From the NCBI RefSeq assembly GCF_013003915.1, contig NZ_JABAIV010000002.1, positions 682,001 through 746,000 of the forward strand: DNA of 64,000 nucleotides, written 5' to 3'. A model generated the notes under the pieces. The model did no database searches, had not been told where the DNA came from, and saw only the letters and a list, made by a program, of their open reading frames with translations. Origin of the DNA: Telluria aromaticivorans (GTDB lineage: Bacteria > Pseudomonadota > Gammaproteobacteria > Burkholderiales > Burkholderiaceae_D). The translations under genes and the position numbers were made by a program. Shown one piece after another: positions 19,170 to 28,270 of this stretch (position 1 is the first letter of the stretch; every line of letters starts with the position of its first letter).

Positions 19170-21125
19170 TTACGCGGCGACTTCTTCCACGCACAGCTTG
19201 AGGTTCGCATGCCGCCCATGCAGTTGCGAAGCGATCATCTCGCTGCGCTCTTCGAGCAGCGCGAACACGGCGTCTTTTGAGAGCACATACTCTTCCATCA
19301 GCGTGTCCTTGAGCGACTCGATCACCAGCTTGTAGTCGCGGATCGCGTTCAGGGTGTAGCTGTACAGCTCATCGGCCTTTTCTTCCACAAGGCGGATGGT
19401 GTGCTCGCCGCCCACATCCTGGTTCAGCTGCGAGTAATCGAGCTTGGAGCGCGAATACATCGACAGGCGGCTCACCATCAGGTTCAGCATCTTGGTGATC
19501 TTCTCGATGTCGTTCTGGCTGCCCACCGAGATACCGCGCGCGCCGTAGAACAGCTCTTCGGCCGCGACGCCGCCGTACAGGCCGACAACGTCACGCTCCA
19601 GCTCTTCCAGGGTGCGCAGCGACATGTCTTCGCCCGACTGCAGCACATAACCCAGCGCGCCGATCTTCGAGACCGCTTCGGTGCTGATCTTGAGCAGGTG
19701 CGACTTTTCCTTCACCTCGGCCAGGCTCAGGCCCTGGCGCAGGTAAGGGTCGATCTGCATGAAGAAGTGACCCAGCTCGTGCAGGGCGATGCGCTCGCGC
19801 TGCTTGTGCTTGTCGAGCGTCGTCGCGCGGTCGGTCAGGCCGATGGTGGCGCGCTCGTAGGCCCGGAACAGCAGGTTGGTGTTGATGATCGTCTTTTCCT
19901 GGATCGACAGCATCGAAGCACGCTCGACGACGGTTTCCAGCAGCGCCGGGCTCAGGTTCTGGGTGATTTCCGCGACCTGGTCCAGGTTGGTGTCGGTCCA
20001 GTCGACCAGGCCGTCTTTCTTGCGCGACAGGAAGCTGCGCAGCAATTCCTTGCGCTCGCCCTTGTTCGGCAGGCGGAAATTGATCTTCACCGAGAAGCGG
20101 CGCAGCATTGCTTCGTCCATGTCGGTCGAGGAATCGTCGAAATTCGAGGCGACGATCCAGATCACACCCTGGCCCTTGTCGCTCTTCACGCCGTCCAGCA
20201 GGCCCAGCAGGGTGTTGGCGGTATCGTCTTCCCATTTCTTTTCGCTGCGGCCACGCGGCATGAACAGCGATTGCGCCTCGTCCAGGAAAATGATGCACTT
20301 GCCCTTGGCGCAAGCCTTGCGGTACAGAGCGTTCAGCGCCTTCGAGCCGCCGCCGACATAGCCCGATTCCAGGGCCGAACCCGAGGCCGAGATCAGCGGC
20401 AGGTTCAGGCGCTTGGCCAGGTAGCCGACCAGCTTGGTCTTGCCGGTACCGGCAGGCCCGGTCAGCATGACATTGAATGGCTTGTCGATATTGTGCGACT
20501 GGTATTCGTCGCGGTTGCGGATCATGTCTTCCAGGTGCAGCACTTCCTGCTTGATGTCTTCCATGCCGATCAGGTCGTCCATGCTGCCCTTGAGCTTGTC
20601 CGGGGTGATCACCGAAGCGCTCATGCCCATGCCCGGCACGCCGAATTTCAGCAGGTACAGCACCAGCAGCACGACACCGATGGTCAGCCCGTAGTTCTTC
20701 AGGAAGGTACCAGTCTTCTCGAGCGCGGTCTCGCCCTCGTCCATCACCGCCTGGTGGCTGGCCAGGTAGTCGTCCCTGGCGATCGAATACGGGATCCCGT
20801 TCTTGAGCAGCACTTCGCGCTCGAGCGACAGGTGCGAGGTGCTCGGCACCTTGACCACGTGCAGTGCGCTCTCGTCCTTGAACTTGTAGACATAGCGCGG
20901 CGACTCCGACAGCGGCCTGGCGATCAAGAGGTAGTCCAGGCGGCCCTTCTTCATAGCCAGCTCGGTGATCTCGGCAATGTTCTGCGAGTGCACCACCGGG
21001 CTCGGGTCCTGGGGCACATTCGATTTCCAGATTGCCACCGCCGCGATCGCGCCAAGCAGCGCCGCGATGGCGACGCGCACGTAAAGGTTCTTGAAAGCAA
21101 TTTGAAGTCGGGCGAAATTCGGCAT
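19170..21125 (-). CDS. divergent FtsH-like membrane AAA+ zinc metalloprotease
   Basis: Of 651 aa. N-terminal membrane segment (about 17-33), a periplasmic domain of about 110 residues, and a second membrane segment near 148-165. The AAA+ ATPase has Walker A GPAGTGKT (about 220), pore loop SGYVGGGS and Walker B IIFLDEAQS (about 280). An M41 peptidase part follows: H449-ELG-H453 as the zinc motif and Asp539 in GSQNDIEKIT as third ligand, with GGVAAEELFYGARG just before. Compared with housekeeping FtsH the pore loop (usually FVGVGAS), the HEAGH motif and the second region of homology differ, so this is a paralogue rather than ftsH itself, and no rlmE is adjacent. Probably hexameric, membrane-bound and proteolytic; substrates unknown. 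It stands alone between a terminator and an AT-rich gap. Confidence 0.85.
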   Translation of the reverse strand: MPNFARLQIAFKNLYVRVAIAALLGAIAAVAIWKSNVPQDPSPVVHSQNIAEITELAMKKGRLDYLLIARPLSESPRYVYKFKDESALHVVKVPSTSHLSLEREVLLKNGIPYSIARDDYLASHQAVMDEGETALEKTGTFLKNYGLTIGVVLLVLYLLKFGVPGMGMSASVITPDKLKGSMDDLIGMEDIKQEVLHLEDMIRNRDEYQSHNIDKPFNVMLTGPAGTGKTKLVGYLAKRLNLPLISASGSALESGYVGGGSKALNALYRKACAKGKCIIFLDEAQSLFMPRGRSEKKWEDDTANTLLGLLDGVKSDKGQGVIWIVASNFDDSSTDMDEAMLRRFSVKINFRLPNKGERKELLRSFLSRKKDGLVDWTDTNLDQVAEITQNLSPALLETVVERASMLSIQEKTIINTNLLFRAYERATIGLTDRATTLDKHKQRERIALHELGHFFMQIDPYLRQGLSLAEVKEKSHLLKISTEAVSKIGALGYVLQSGEDMSLRTLEELERDVVGLYGGVAAEELFYGARGISVGSQNDIEKITKMLNLMVSRLSMYSRSKLDYSQLNQDVGGEHTIRLVEEKADELYSYTLNAIRDYKLVIESLKDTLMEEYVLSKDAVFALLEERSEMIASQLHGRHANLKLCVEEVAA

Positions 21126-21697
21126 CGTTTGATCTCTTGCAAAGTTGGGTCGGACATCGACGGTACTTCGAGGGTGCCGTGCCGGCGTGGTCTCGCGGGA
21201 TCGGCTGCGGCGCGCGAGGGCCGCGCAAGCTCCAAACGTGTACGTTTGGTATTGTTTTGATGCCCGAAGGCAATGGGATACGAAGACTATACCTGTAAAA
21301 AAAACTGAGGTGTATACCGCGCGTCGAAAAAAATCGTGAATTCGACGATTATAGAAAGTGTGCCAATAGAATATATTGCAAAGCTGATAGCGAAACTTAT
21401 CTAATGCTCAAAATTACCGCCTGCCTTTGCATAAACGACATTACAAAGCAGGCTCAATATTGCAATAATGATAGGGTTACACGAGGCAAATTCGCGACAG
21501 CCAGGAATTCGATTGATTGAGCTCAACAGTATCCATCTTTCAGCATTCTGATGACTTCTTTCTGCAACTCATCAGACCCAATTGAACGCAACGGTTTATG
21601 TGTTTTTGGTATGCTGATTATGTAATTCGAGGATTGTACTGTCCCGTTTATATGGGGCTGCACAGGCCGCATGCAAGTAACAGCAAGAGGAACGGCT
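21126..21697. other. AT-rich intergenic stretch upstream of the PEP-CTERM gene
   Basis: 572 bp whose right two-thirds (about 21270-21690) are clearly AT-richer than the surrounding genes. It contains no convincing gene, only short frames with unmatched codon use. It must hold the minus-strand promoter of the FtsH-like gene and the plus-strand promoter of the PEP-CTERM gene; runs such as GTAATTCGAGG and TTTATGTGTTTTTGG are candidate promoter regions but no clear -35/-10 pair stands out. Confidence 0.5.
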
Positions 21698-21967
21698 ATG
21701 AAAAGATACGCATTGGCAGCAGCGCTGATGATCTGCCTCGGCAGTCCCGCGCAAGCCGCCGTTATCGATCTCGCTGCAAATAATGCTGACGCAGCACGCG
21801 CCCAGCAGCCGGTACGCAATTTGTCCGTGACCCAGCGCCAGGACATCGTGACGCCACCCGCCCACATGTCGGAACTGCCCGAGCCGGAAGTGTTCGCCAT
21901 GATGCTGCTGGGCCTGATCCTCATCGGCGTCAAGGCGAGCCGCGGCAGCAGCGAGAAGTTCAAATAG
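21698..21967 (+). CDS. small PEP-CTERM-type exported protein
   Basis: Of 89 aa. Start at 21698 with AGAGGA upstream. A Sec signal peptide (MKRYALAAALMICLGSPAQA, cleaved before AVIDL) leads to a 40-residue mature part with no cysteine. It ends LPEPEVFAMMLLGLILIGVK followed by a basic/polar tail (ASRGSSEKFK). Pro-Glu-Pro, a hydrophobic helix and a short charged tail make up the PEP-CTERM sorting signal, handled by exosortase/EpsH systems tied to exopolysaccharide. No exosortase is in the window. The tail is longer and less Arg-rich than the usual RRR/KRR ending. Function unknown; surface or matrix association is inferred. Confidence 0.75.
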   Translation: MKRYALAAALMICLGSPAQAAVIDLAANNADAARAQQPVRNLSVTQRQDIVTPPAHMSELPEPEVFAMMLLGLILIGVKASRGSSEKFK

Positions 21968-22044
21968 CCGTTAGTAGCGGCCGTGTGGCCGGGCGCCCTG
22001 CCCGGCTTGCCTGAAGGCGGATGACGTAGCCGTGACGCGGCGCG

Positions 22045-22590
22045 TCAGGCTGCACTGCACAGGGCGTGCAATTTCATTAATGTGTTCCAGTTGCGCGACG
22101 TGGTCGTGTCCCCCAGCTGTTTCCCCAGCGCGGTCGCCGCAGCGCTATCGAGCATCCCTTCCGGACACCAGACATAGACGGCGCGCGCGCCCAGCGCCAG
22201 CCGGTCGCAGCCCCAGTCCTTGCCGTCGAGTGCCGCCAGCTTGTTGCGTTGGGAGGGGTCGCCCAGCAGGAACACGATCAAGCGTGCGTGATCATTCGCC
22301 ACGTCGAGCAAGGGGTTGCCGTCGATGACCTCGGACAGCTCGCTGTGCGCCAGCACGAAGACGCGCGCCGCCACGCCCAGCTTGAGCACGAGGGCTTCCT
22401 CGATTGCCGCGGCGGCCTCGCCGGCCGTGGTGCCCGGCGCCTGGAAGACGACGTTGCCGCTGTTCAGGACACTGCGCACGCCGGTATAGCCCAGCCCTTC
22501 GACCAGCGTGCACAGGTCGGCCATGGCGATCCGCTTGGCGCGCCCAACATTGATTCCCCGCAAAAATGCGGCGTAGCAGTGGCTGGTCAT
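22045..22590 (-). CDS. DUF1697 family protein
   Basis: Of 181 aa. Family pattern YAAFLRGINVGRAKRIAMADL, then GYTGVRSVLNSGNVVF and the C-terminal TTSRNWNTLMKL, all typical of DUF1697. Structure in the family is a ferredoxin-like fold; biochemical activity is not established. No signal or membrane segment. Monocistronic; the ATG at 22590 has little Shine-Dalgarno sequence. Confidence 0.88.
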   Translation of the reverse strand: MTSHCYAAFLRGINVGRAKRIAMADLCTLVEGLGYTGVRSVLNSGNVVFQAPGTTAGEAAAAIEEALVLKLGVAARVFVLAHSELSEVIDGNPLLDVANDHARLIVFLLGDPSQRNKLAALDGKDWGCDRLALGARAVYVWCPEGMLDSAAATALGKQLGDTTTSRNWNTLMKLHALCSAA

Positions 22591-22645
22591 GGGCGCGATG
22601 TTACCTGAGGCGATAGCAGCATGGCGCTTCGTTTACGCCAGGCTA

Positions 22646-23251
22646 TCAGGCCAGCCCTTCGGCGCGCAGCGCTTGCTGGACGGCCGGGAGCGCGGCCACG
22701 CGCGCCTGGTAGGCTTGCAGGGTCGGCCAGTCAGCCAGGCTGAACCTGGCGAAGCCGACCCAATTCAACACCGTGAACAAATAAGCGTCGGCGATGGTGA
22801 ACTGGCTGCCCATCAGGAATTCGCCGCCGTCCAGCTTGCCAGCGATGTAGTTAAGCGGACGCGCCAGGCCGGCCCAGGCGGCGGCGCGGCCTTCCTCGCT
22901 GCAGCCAGGGGTAAAGATGGGCGTGAAGCGCTTGTGCAATTCGCTCGCCAGGTAATTGAGCCATTCCATCAGCTGGTAGCGCTCGAAGGAACCCAGGGCT
23001 GGGGCAAGTTGCGCCGCTGGCGCTTGGTCGGCGATGTATTGCAGCAGCACGGCCGCTTCGGTCAGCACCTTGCCGTCGTCCAGCTGCAAGGCCGGGACCG
23101 AACCCTTTGCGTTGATATCGCGGAAGTCGCCGCCGCTCGCAATGGCCTTCGTCTTCAGGCTGACGCGTTCGACCGTGAACGGCAGGCCGGCGGCGTTGAG
23201 GGCGATATGCGGGGCAAGCGAACAGGCGCCCGGGCTGACGTAGAGTTTCAT
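22646..23251 (-). CDS. beta-class glutathione S-transferase
   Basis: Of 201 aa. Start at 23251 (MKLYVSPGACSLAPHIAL) with AAGGA upstream; a longer frame to 23392 is not supported. The N-terminal thioredoxin-like domain carries Cys10 in PGACSLAPHI, the active residue of bacterial beta GSTs (E. coli GstA), and NAKGSVPALQLDDGKVLTEAAVLLQYI for glutathione binding. The C-terminal helical domain has FTIADAYLFTVLNW. Cytoplasmic detoxification or thiol redox role expected. Confidence 0.92.
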   Translation of the reverse strand: MKLYVSPGACSLAPHIALNAAGLPFTVERVSLKTKAIASGGDFRDINAKGSVPALQLDDGKVLTEAAVLLQYIADQAPAAQLAPALGSFERYQLMEWLNYLASELHKRFTPIFTPGCSEEGRAAAWAGLARPLNYIAGKLDGGEFLMGSQFTIADAYLFTVLNWVGFARFSLADWPTLQAYQARVAALPAVQQALRAEGLA

Positions 23252-23414
23252 GGATGTCCTTGATGAGAGGCGACACGGATCGCGAACCTGAAAGCGTACA
23301 ACATTTTTTTTGTTGCATTTAAATATAGCGCGGCGGGAACGCGACTTTGCCGCGACCAAGCGACCAGCCGGGCGGGCCGGTGATAAGATCACCCGGCTGA
23401 TAACAGGAGGAACA

Positions 23415-23744
23415 ATGAGCGATACCTATGAACTCGTGCCCATGGCGCACCTGTTCCCCGGCATGGTGCTGGCCGACGTGCTGCTCGACGAGCACGGCCA
23501 TGTGCTGCTGGCCCAGGGTGCAGTCCTGAGCGAAGCGACGATCGCCTCGCTGGCGCGGCATGGCGTCGCCGCGGTGCCGGTGGCGCGCGCGGTTCCCCTG
23601 GAGCAGCCGAGCGCGGAGTCGGTCCAGCAGCGCCTCGACCACCTGTTCCGCCGCAACGACCGCGACGACCACGGCGACTGGGCCACCGGCCTGCTGCGGG
23701 GTTATATCGAGGATTACCGCCTCAAGCGCGGGGTGGCGCCATGA
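23415..23744 (+). CDS. conserved hypothetical protein, DUF3391-like half-domain, coupled to HDOD protein
   Basis: Of 109 aa. Start at 23415 with AGGAGG. Contains AHLFPGMVLADVLLDEHGHVLLAQGAVLSEATIASLARHGV, the pattern that precedes HD-GYP phosphodiesterase domains (PGMVLAxDVxDxxGxLLLxxGxxLT), then a charged C-terminal helix ending in DYRLKRG. It has no catalytic domain of its own. Its stop overlaps the ATG of the HDOD gene (ATGA), so the two are coupled; an adaptor or regulatory partner of the HDOD protein is inferred. Confidence 0.75.
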   Translation: MSDTYELVPMAHLFPGMVLADVLLDEHGHVLLAQGAVLSEATIASLARHGVAAVPVARAVPLEQPSAESVQQRLDHLFRRNDRDDHGDWATGLLRGYIEDYRLKRGVAP

Positions 23745-24595
23745 GCGCGCCGCTCGATGCGGTGCGTACCGAAGAGTTGATCGGCAATGTCGAGGACCTG
23801 CCCTCGCTGCCGGCCGTGGTCATGGAACTGCTGGGCAGCATCGACCAGGAAGACGTCGACATTGCCGTGCTGGCAAAGAAGGTGGCGAACGATCCGGCGC
23901 TGACCGCCAAGACGCTGCGCCTGGCCAATTCCTCGGCCTTCGGGCTGCAGGTGAAAGCCACGACCATCCAGCAGGCCATGACCTTCCTGGGCTTCCAGAC
24001 CACGCGCAACCTGATCACGGCGGCGGCGCTGACCGGGTGTTTCCCGGCCGGTCTCTGCCCCGGCTTCAACGACAAGGCCTTCTGGCGCCATTCGATTGCC
24101 ACCGCCGCCTGCGCGCGGGTGCTGGCGCGGCGCGTGCGCTTCAATCCGGATTACGCCTTCACGGCCGGCCTGCTCCACGATATCGGACGGCTGGTACTGG
24201 TGGCGCGCTTCCCGGAACGCTACCAGGCGGTGCTGGCGCTGCGCGACAAGAACGATTGCGAGCTGATCGAGGCCGAACGCGCGCTGCTGGGTATCGATCA
24301 CGTCGATGCGGGCGTGGCCCTGGCCGGGCACTGGAATTTTTCCGACACCATGCGCCAGGCGATTGCCTTCCACCACACGCCGGACGCGCAGGGAGCCGGG
24401 TTCCTGGCGACGATCGTGCACGTGGCGAGCGCGGTCGTGCATGCGCTGGACCTGGCCGGCAATCCGGACGAGCTGGTGCCGCGCATTTCGGCGGTGGCCT
24501 GGACGGCATTGGGCATGACGGAAGACGCGTGGCTGCAGGCTTTCCATGACACGGAGCTGCAGTACGAGGAGATGACGGCCATCCTGATGGCCTGA
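23741..24595 (+). CDS. HDOD domain protein
   Basis: Of 284 aa. Typical HDOD start: LPSLPAVVMELLGSIDQEDVDIAVLAKKVANDPALTAKTLRLANSSAFG, then TIQQAMTFLGFQTTRNLI and FTAGLLHDIGRLVL. HDOD resembles HD-GYP but the catalytic residues are altered, so it most likely acts in signalling rather than hydrolysis; proteins of this kind are often linked to chemotaxis or c-di-GMP networks. Start overlaps the preceding stop. Two strong hairpins follow downstream. Confidence 0.9.
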   Translation: MSAPLDAVRTEELIGNVEDLPSLPAVVMELLGSIDQEDVDIAVLAKKVANDPALTAKTLRLANSSAFGLQVKATTIQQAMTFLGFQTTRNLITAAALTGCFPAGLCPGFNDKAFWRHSIATAACARVLARRVRFNPDYAFTAGLLHDIGRLVLVARFPERYQAVLALRDKNDCELIEAERALLGIDHVDAGVALAGHWNFSDTMRQAIAFHHTPDAQGAGFLATIVHVASAVVHALDLAGNPDELVPRISAVAWTALGMTEDAWLQAFHDTELQYEEMTAILMA

Positions 24596-24716
24596 AGACG
24601 GGCGCCGGCGGGGTCGCCAGTCAGGGATGCTGATCGGAAACGCCGATCGCAGGCGTCGACAAGACGCTAAAGGGAAAGACGAAAAGGCGCCGAATTAGAC
24701 GCCGGAAGGAACCGGC

Positions 24717-24745
24717 GCGGCACTGCGCTCAATGCGCGGTGCCGC
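24717..24745. terminator. hairpin between convergent HDOD and HTH-like genes (first)
   Basis: GCGGCAC-T-GCGC, loop TCAAT, GCGC-G-GTGCCGC: 11 pairs around a single T-G mismatch. No T-tract follows, so termination strength is uncertain. Confidence 0.4.
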
Positions 24746-24762
24746 AGCTCGCTGACACCGTA

Positions 24763-24788
24763 GGCATGACAGTCGCGGCTGTCATGCC
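24763..24788. terminator. hairpin between convergent HDOD and HTH-like genes (second)
   Basis: Ten-bp perfect stem GGCATGACAG, loop TCGCGG, CTGTCATGCC, eight bases beyond the stop of the minus-strand gene. Neither side has a good U-tract. Confidence 0.45.
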
Positions 24789-24795
24789 TGCGGCA

Positions 24796-25194
24796 TTAGT
24801 GAGCATAATTGCCGGACGAGGACGACGGAGTCGTTTCGTTGTTCTGTTGCGGTTGTTGCTGCTGGGCGGCTGCGGCTGCGGCGGCCTGTGCTGCTTTCTC
24901 TTCTGGCTTAGGACGGCCTTGTGCGTCCGACAGGCGGTATTTGGTGCGGCGATCGCCCATCAGGTCACGCAGGTCGCGGATGCTCATGCCGGTCACTTCG
25001 TGCATGCGGATCAGCAGCGAGGCGCCGACTGGCAGGCGGTGGTGGCGGATTTTGCTGATGACCGGCGGCGCAACTTCGAGCATGCGCGACAGCGCAGCGT
25101 CGTTCTTCAGTTGCATCTTGCCGAGCAGGATATCCAGCAGGTGGTTTGGATTGTAGCTTTCTTGCGAAGACAGAGCATGATGCTGTTGTGCCAT
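24796..25194 (-). CDS. conserved HTH-like protein with Ala/Gln-rich tail
   Basis: Of 132 aa; start at 25194 with AGAGGT upstream. Residues 15-80 read like a Cro/XRE-type helix-turn-helix: LLDILLGKMQLKNDAALSRMLEVAPPVISKIRHHRLPVG, then LLIRMHEVTGMSIRDLRDLMGD. The tail from about 95 is low complexity (Ala run of eight, then Gln, Asn, Thr, Ser). I recall homologues in many Burkholderiales but no name or function. It probably binds DNA. It has its own promoter-like site and ends against two hairpins shared with the convergent HDOD unit. Confidence 0.75.
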   Translation of the reverse strand: MAQQHHALSSQESYNPNHLLDILLGKMQLKNDAALSRMLEVAPPVISKIRHHRLPVGASLLIRMHEVTGMSIRDLRDLMGDRRTKYRLSDAQGRPKPEEKAAQAAAAAAAQQQQPQQNNETTPSSSSGNYAH

Positions 25195-25805
25195 GATGTT
25201 TACCTCTTTAGTTGGTTAAAATAGTTCCCTTACGAACTTTTGTTAAAGCTAGATCTCCTTAACATCAGTTCCCGGACTACCTTGCAGAGATTTAACAGGC
25301 TGAACCTGAAGATCCCCTTAAGAAACGTACCGGACCGCATGCCCCCGCGTTACCTCCCCGCATACGAACTTGTATTTCAAACAAATTATCAGGCTCATCC
25401 ACTACCAGTACATCCGAGCAGCGCATGTGACTCATTGTCTCAAATCAAGCTATCGTGCGGAAAGCTTATCACATAGACATTTCAGCACATGGGGATAATT
25501 TGTGGCGCACGCAAGAGATTTCTTCAATAAATTTTCCTATCAGAAGTCAGACCGAACTCATTGATTTACATAGGGAAATAAATTTATCCGGACAGATTCA
25601 AGTAGACGATTTCTCGCCCAGAAACATCATCGCACATTTAACAATCTGAGCATAATTATAATTACTTTAGGTTAAGAAAGTAATCATTCCCAGCGGCATA
25701 AACCGTCGATGCACACTTGCCTGTTTCGAGGGCAGCAGCGGATTTACGCTAAACTGGACGCCTTGTATTGCCCCGGCACCAGCTCCTTTCCTTACACAGC
25801 ACTCC
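25195..25805. other. AT-rich intergenic region upstream of miaB
   Basis: 611 bp. Left part (about 25200-25690) is markedly AT-rich with only short, atypical open frames (up to 78 codons) that I do not accept as genes. It contains a possible minus-strand promoter at 25218-25246. The right 100 bp is GC-richer and leads into miaB; I see no clear promoter there. Confidence 0.5.
25218..25246 (-). promoter_or_regulatory. possible sigma-70 promoter of the HTH-like gene
   Basis: On the minus strand TTAACA (25246-25241), 17 bp, TATTTT (25223-25218), about 25 bases before the start codon. Plausible but each box has mismatches. Confidence 0.45.
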
Positions 25806-27167
25806 ATGCAGAAAAAAGTATTCATCAAAACCTTCGGCTGCCAGATGAACGAGTACGACTCGGACAAGATGGCGGACGTCCTCGGCGCCTCCGATGGACT
25901 GGTCCGTACCGACACGCCGGAAGACGCCGACGTCATCCTGCTGAACACCTGTTCGGTGCGCGAAAAGGCGCAAGAGAAAGTGTTTTCGGACCTGGGCCGC
26001 TTCAAGGCGCTCAAGCGCGCCAAGCCGGACCTGGTCATCGGCGTAGGGGGCTGCGTGGCATCGCAGGAGGGGCAGGCCATCGTCCGCCGGGCGCCGCACG
26101 TGGACGTCGTGTTCGGCCCGCAGACCCTGCACCGCCTGCCGCAACTGATCCGCGAACGCCGCAGCAGCGGCAATGCGCAGGTCGACATCAGCTTCCCGGA
26201 AATTGAAAAGTTCGATCACTTGCCGCCTGCCAAGGTCGACGGCGCGGTCGCCTATGTGTCGATCATGGAAGGCTGCAGTAAATATTGCAGCTATTGCGTG
26301 GTGCCTTACACCCGCGGCGAGGAAGTGTCGCGCCCATTTGAGGACGTGCTGACCGAATGCGCCGGCCTGGCCGCCCAGGGCGTGAAGGAAATCATGCTGC
26401 TGGGCCAGAACGTGAATGCCTATTGCGGCGCCATGGCCGGCAGTGAGATGGCCGACTTTGCCCTGCTGCTGGAATATATCGCCGACATCCCCGGCGTCGA
26501 GCGCCTGCGCTACGTGACCAGCCACCCGAAGGAATTCACCCAGCGCCTGATCGACGCCTACGCGAAGATCCCGCAGTTGGTGAACCATATATATCTACCG
26601 GTACAGCACGGTTCCGACCGCATCCTCGGCGCCATGAAGCGCGGCTATACCGGGCTCGAGTACAAATCGATCATCCGCCGCATCCGTGCGGTGCGCCCAA
26701 GCATGACCTTTTCTTCCGACTTCATCGTTGGCTTCCCCGGCGAGACCGAAGCCGATTTCGAGGCCATGATGAAGCTGGTGGCGGACGTCGGTTTCGATAA
26801 CAGTTTCAGTTTTATCTTCAGCAAGCGTCCGGGCACCCCGGCCGCCAACCTCGACGACGATACGCCGCATGAGGTCAAGCTCGCGCGCTTGCAGCGCCTG
26901 CAGGCCCTGATCGACGCCAACACCCGCAAGTACAGCGCGGCCATGGTCGGCACCGTCCAGCGCGTGCTGGTCGAAGGCCCGTCGAAGAAAGACGCGGGCC
27001 AGTTGCAGGGCCGCTGCGAGAACAACCGCGTGGTCCATTTTGCGCCAGACGCGATCGGCCCGTCCCTGGTGGGCCAGCTGGTCGACCTGCGGATCACCGC
27101 GAGCCATGACTACTTCCTGCGCGGCGAACTCGTCGCTGACTCACATACGATAGCCAAAGCCAGTTGA
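25806..27167 (+). CDS. miaB: tRNA-2-methylthio-N6-dimethylallyladenosine synthase MiaB
   Basis: Radical SAM methylthiotransferase that acts on the MiaA product. Of 453 aa. N-terminal UPF0004 domain cysteines in [12 protein letters not shown] (Cys12), [14 protein letters not shown] and [11 protein letters not shown]; radical SAM cluster in [16 protein letters not shown]-terminal TRAM domain ending DYFLRGELV. All three cluster-binding regions are complete. Stop overlaps the phoH TTG start by four bases, starting the classic miaB-phoH-ybeY-corC-lnt series. Confidence 0.97.
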   Translation: MQKKVFIKTFGCQMNEYDSDKMADVLGASDGLVRTDTPEDADVILLNTCSVREKAQEKVFSDLGRFKALKRAKPDLVIGVGGCVASQEGQAIVRRAPHVDVVFGPQTLHRLPQLIRERRSSGNAQVDISFPEIEKFDHLPPAKVDGAVAYVSIMEGCSKYCSYCVVPYTRGEEVSRPFEDVLTECAGLAAQGVKEIMLLGQNVNAYCGAMAGSEMADFALLLEYIADIPGVERLRYVTSHPKEFTQRLIDAYAKIPQLVNHIYLPVQHGSDRILGAMKRGYTGLEYKSIIRRIRAVRPSMTFSSDFIVGFPGETEADFEAMMKLVADVGFDNSFSFIFSKRPGTPAANLDDDTPHEVKLARLQRLQALIDANTRKYSAAMVGTVQRVLVEGPSKKDAGQLQGRCENNRVVHFAPDAIGPSLVGQLVDLRITASHDYFLRGELVADSHTIAKAS

Positions 27168-28270
27168 AAAATACCCCCTCCCAGCCTTCTTATTTCATCC
27201 CCGAGCCGCTCGACAACACGCGGCTTGCCCACCTGTGCGGTCCGCTCGACGAGAACCTGCGCCAGATTTCGGCCGCGCTTGACGTGACGGTCTTCCGGCG
27301 TGGCGAGAAATTCATCGTCAGCGGCGCCAATGCCGACCGCGCGGTCGAACTGCTCGAACGTTTCTATGCGGTGGCCAACAAGGTCGTGCCGATCGAAGAA
27401 GTGCAATTGGCCCTGGTGGAACAGCGTGTCGGCTTGAAACCGCGCACCGCCGCGGCAACGGACGAACCAGCCTCTGCCAGTGCCAGGAGCGGGCGACCGG
27501 ACGGCGCGGAAGATGCCGGTGACACCGGGGACGGCGCCACGCCCGAGCTGGTCAGCCCCCTGCTCAAGACCCGCCGCAGCGATTTGCGCGGCCGTACCCC
27601 ACACCAGATCGAATACCTGAACGCCGTGCTCGAACACGACATCAGCTTCGGCGTCGGCCCGGCCGGCACCGGCAAGACCTATCTCGCCGTGGCCTGCGCG
27701 GTGGATGCGCTCGAGCGCGATGCGGTCAAGCGCATCATCCTGACCCGTCCGGCCGTGGAAGCCGGCGAGCGCCTCGGCTTCCTGCCGGGTGACCTGAGCC
27801 AGAAGGTCGATCCCTACCTGCGCCCGCTGTACGACGCGCTGTACGACCTGCTCGGTTTCGACCGCACCCAGAAGATGTTCGAGAAACAGGTCATCGAGAT
27901 CGCCCCGCTGGCCTACATGCGCGGCCGCACGCTGAACCACGCTTTCGTGATCCTGGACGAAGCGCAGAACACGACGGTCGAGCAGATGAAGATGTTCCTG
28001 ACCCGGATCGGCTTCGGCAGCAAGGCCGTGATCACGGGCGACGTGACCCAGGTCGACCTGCACAAGACGCAGCGCTCGGGCCTGATCGATGCCATGCACG
28101 TGCTCAAGAACGTGCGCGGCATCAAATTCACCCAGTTCGCCAGCGTGGACGTGGTGCGCCACCCGCTGGTGGGCCGTATCATCGACGCCTACGAGAGCAA
28201 TGCCTCGATCGAGGAACTGGCCGCCCTCCCCAAATCGCTACCTACGAAAAATGCAAGAAAAAAAACATAA
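27164..28270 (+). CDS. ybeZ: PhoH-like ATPase (YbeZ)
   Basis: Of 368 aa. Start codon is TTG at 27164, overlapping the miaB stop (TTGA); no in-frame ATG occurs in the first 200 residues, and conserved sequence begins at once. N-terminal KH-like region ([18 protein letters not shown]), then P-loop [56 protein letters not shown] (Walker B) and [10 protein letters not shown]. Together with YbeY it is implicated in RNA metabolism. No Shine-Dalgarno site: translation is likely coupled to miaB. Its 3' end overlaps ybeY by 20 bases. Confidence 0.93.
   Translation: MKNTPSQPSYFIPEPLDNTRLAHLCGPLDENLRQISAALDVTVFRRGEKFIVSGANADRAVELLERFYAVANKVVPIEEVQLALVEQRVGLKPRTAAATDEPASASARSGRPDGAEDAGDTGDGATPELVSPLLKTRRSDLRGRTPHQIEYLNAVLEHDISFGVGPAGTGKTYLAVACAVDALERDAVKRIILTRPAVEAGERLGFLPGDLSQKVDPYLRPLYDALYDLLGFDRTQKMFEKQVIEIAPLAYMRGRTLNHAFVILDEAQNTTVEQMKMFLTRIGFGSKAVITGDVTQVDLHKTQRSGLIDAMHVLKNVRGIKFTQFASVDVVRHPLVGRIIDAYESNASIEELAALPKSLPTKNARKKT

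Noticed and set aside
25240-25649. Two short plus-strand frames (78 and 64 codons) in the AT-rich gap
   Set aside because: Atypical codon use, no ribosome sites and no homology.
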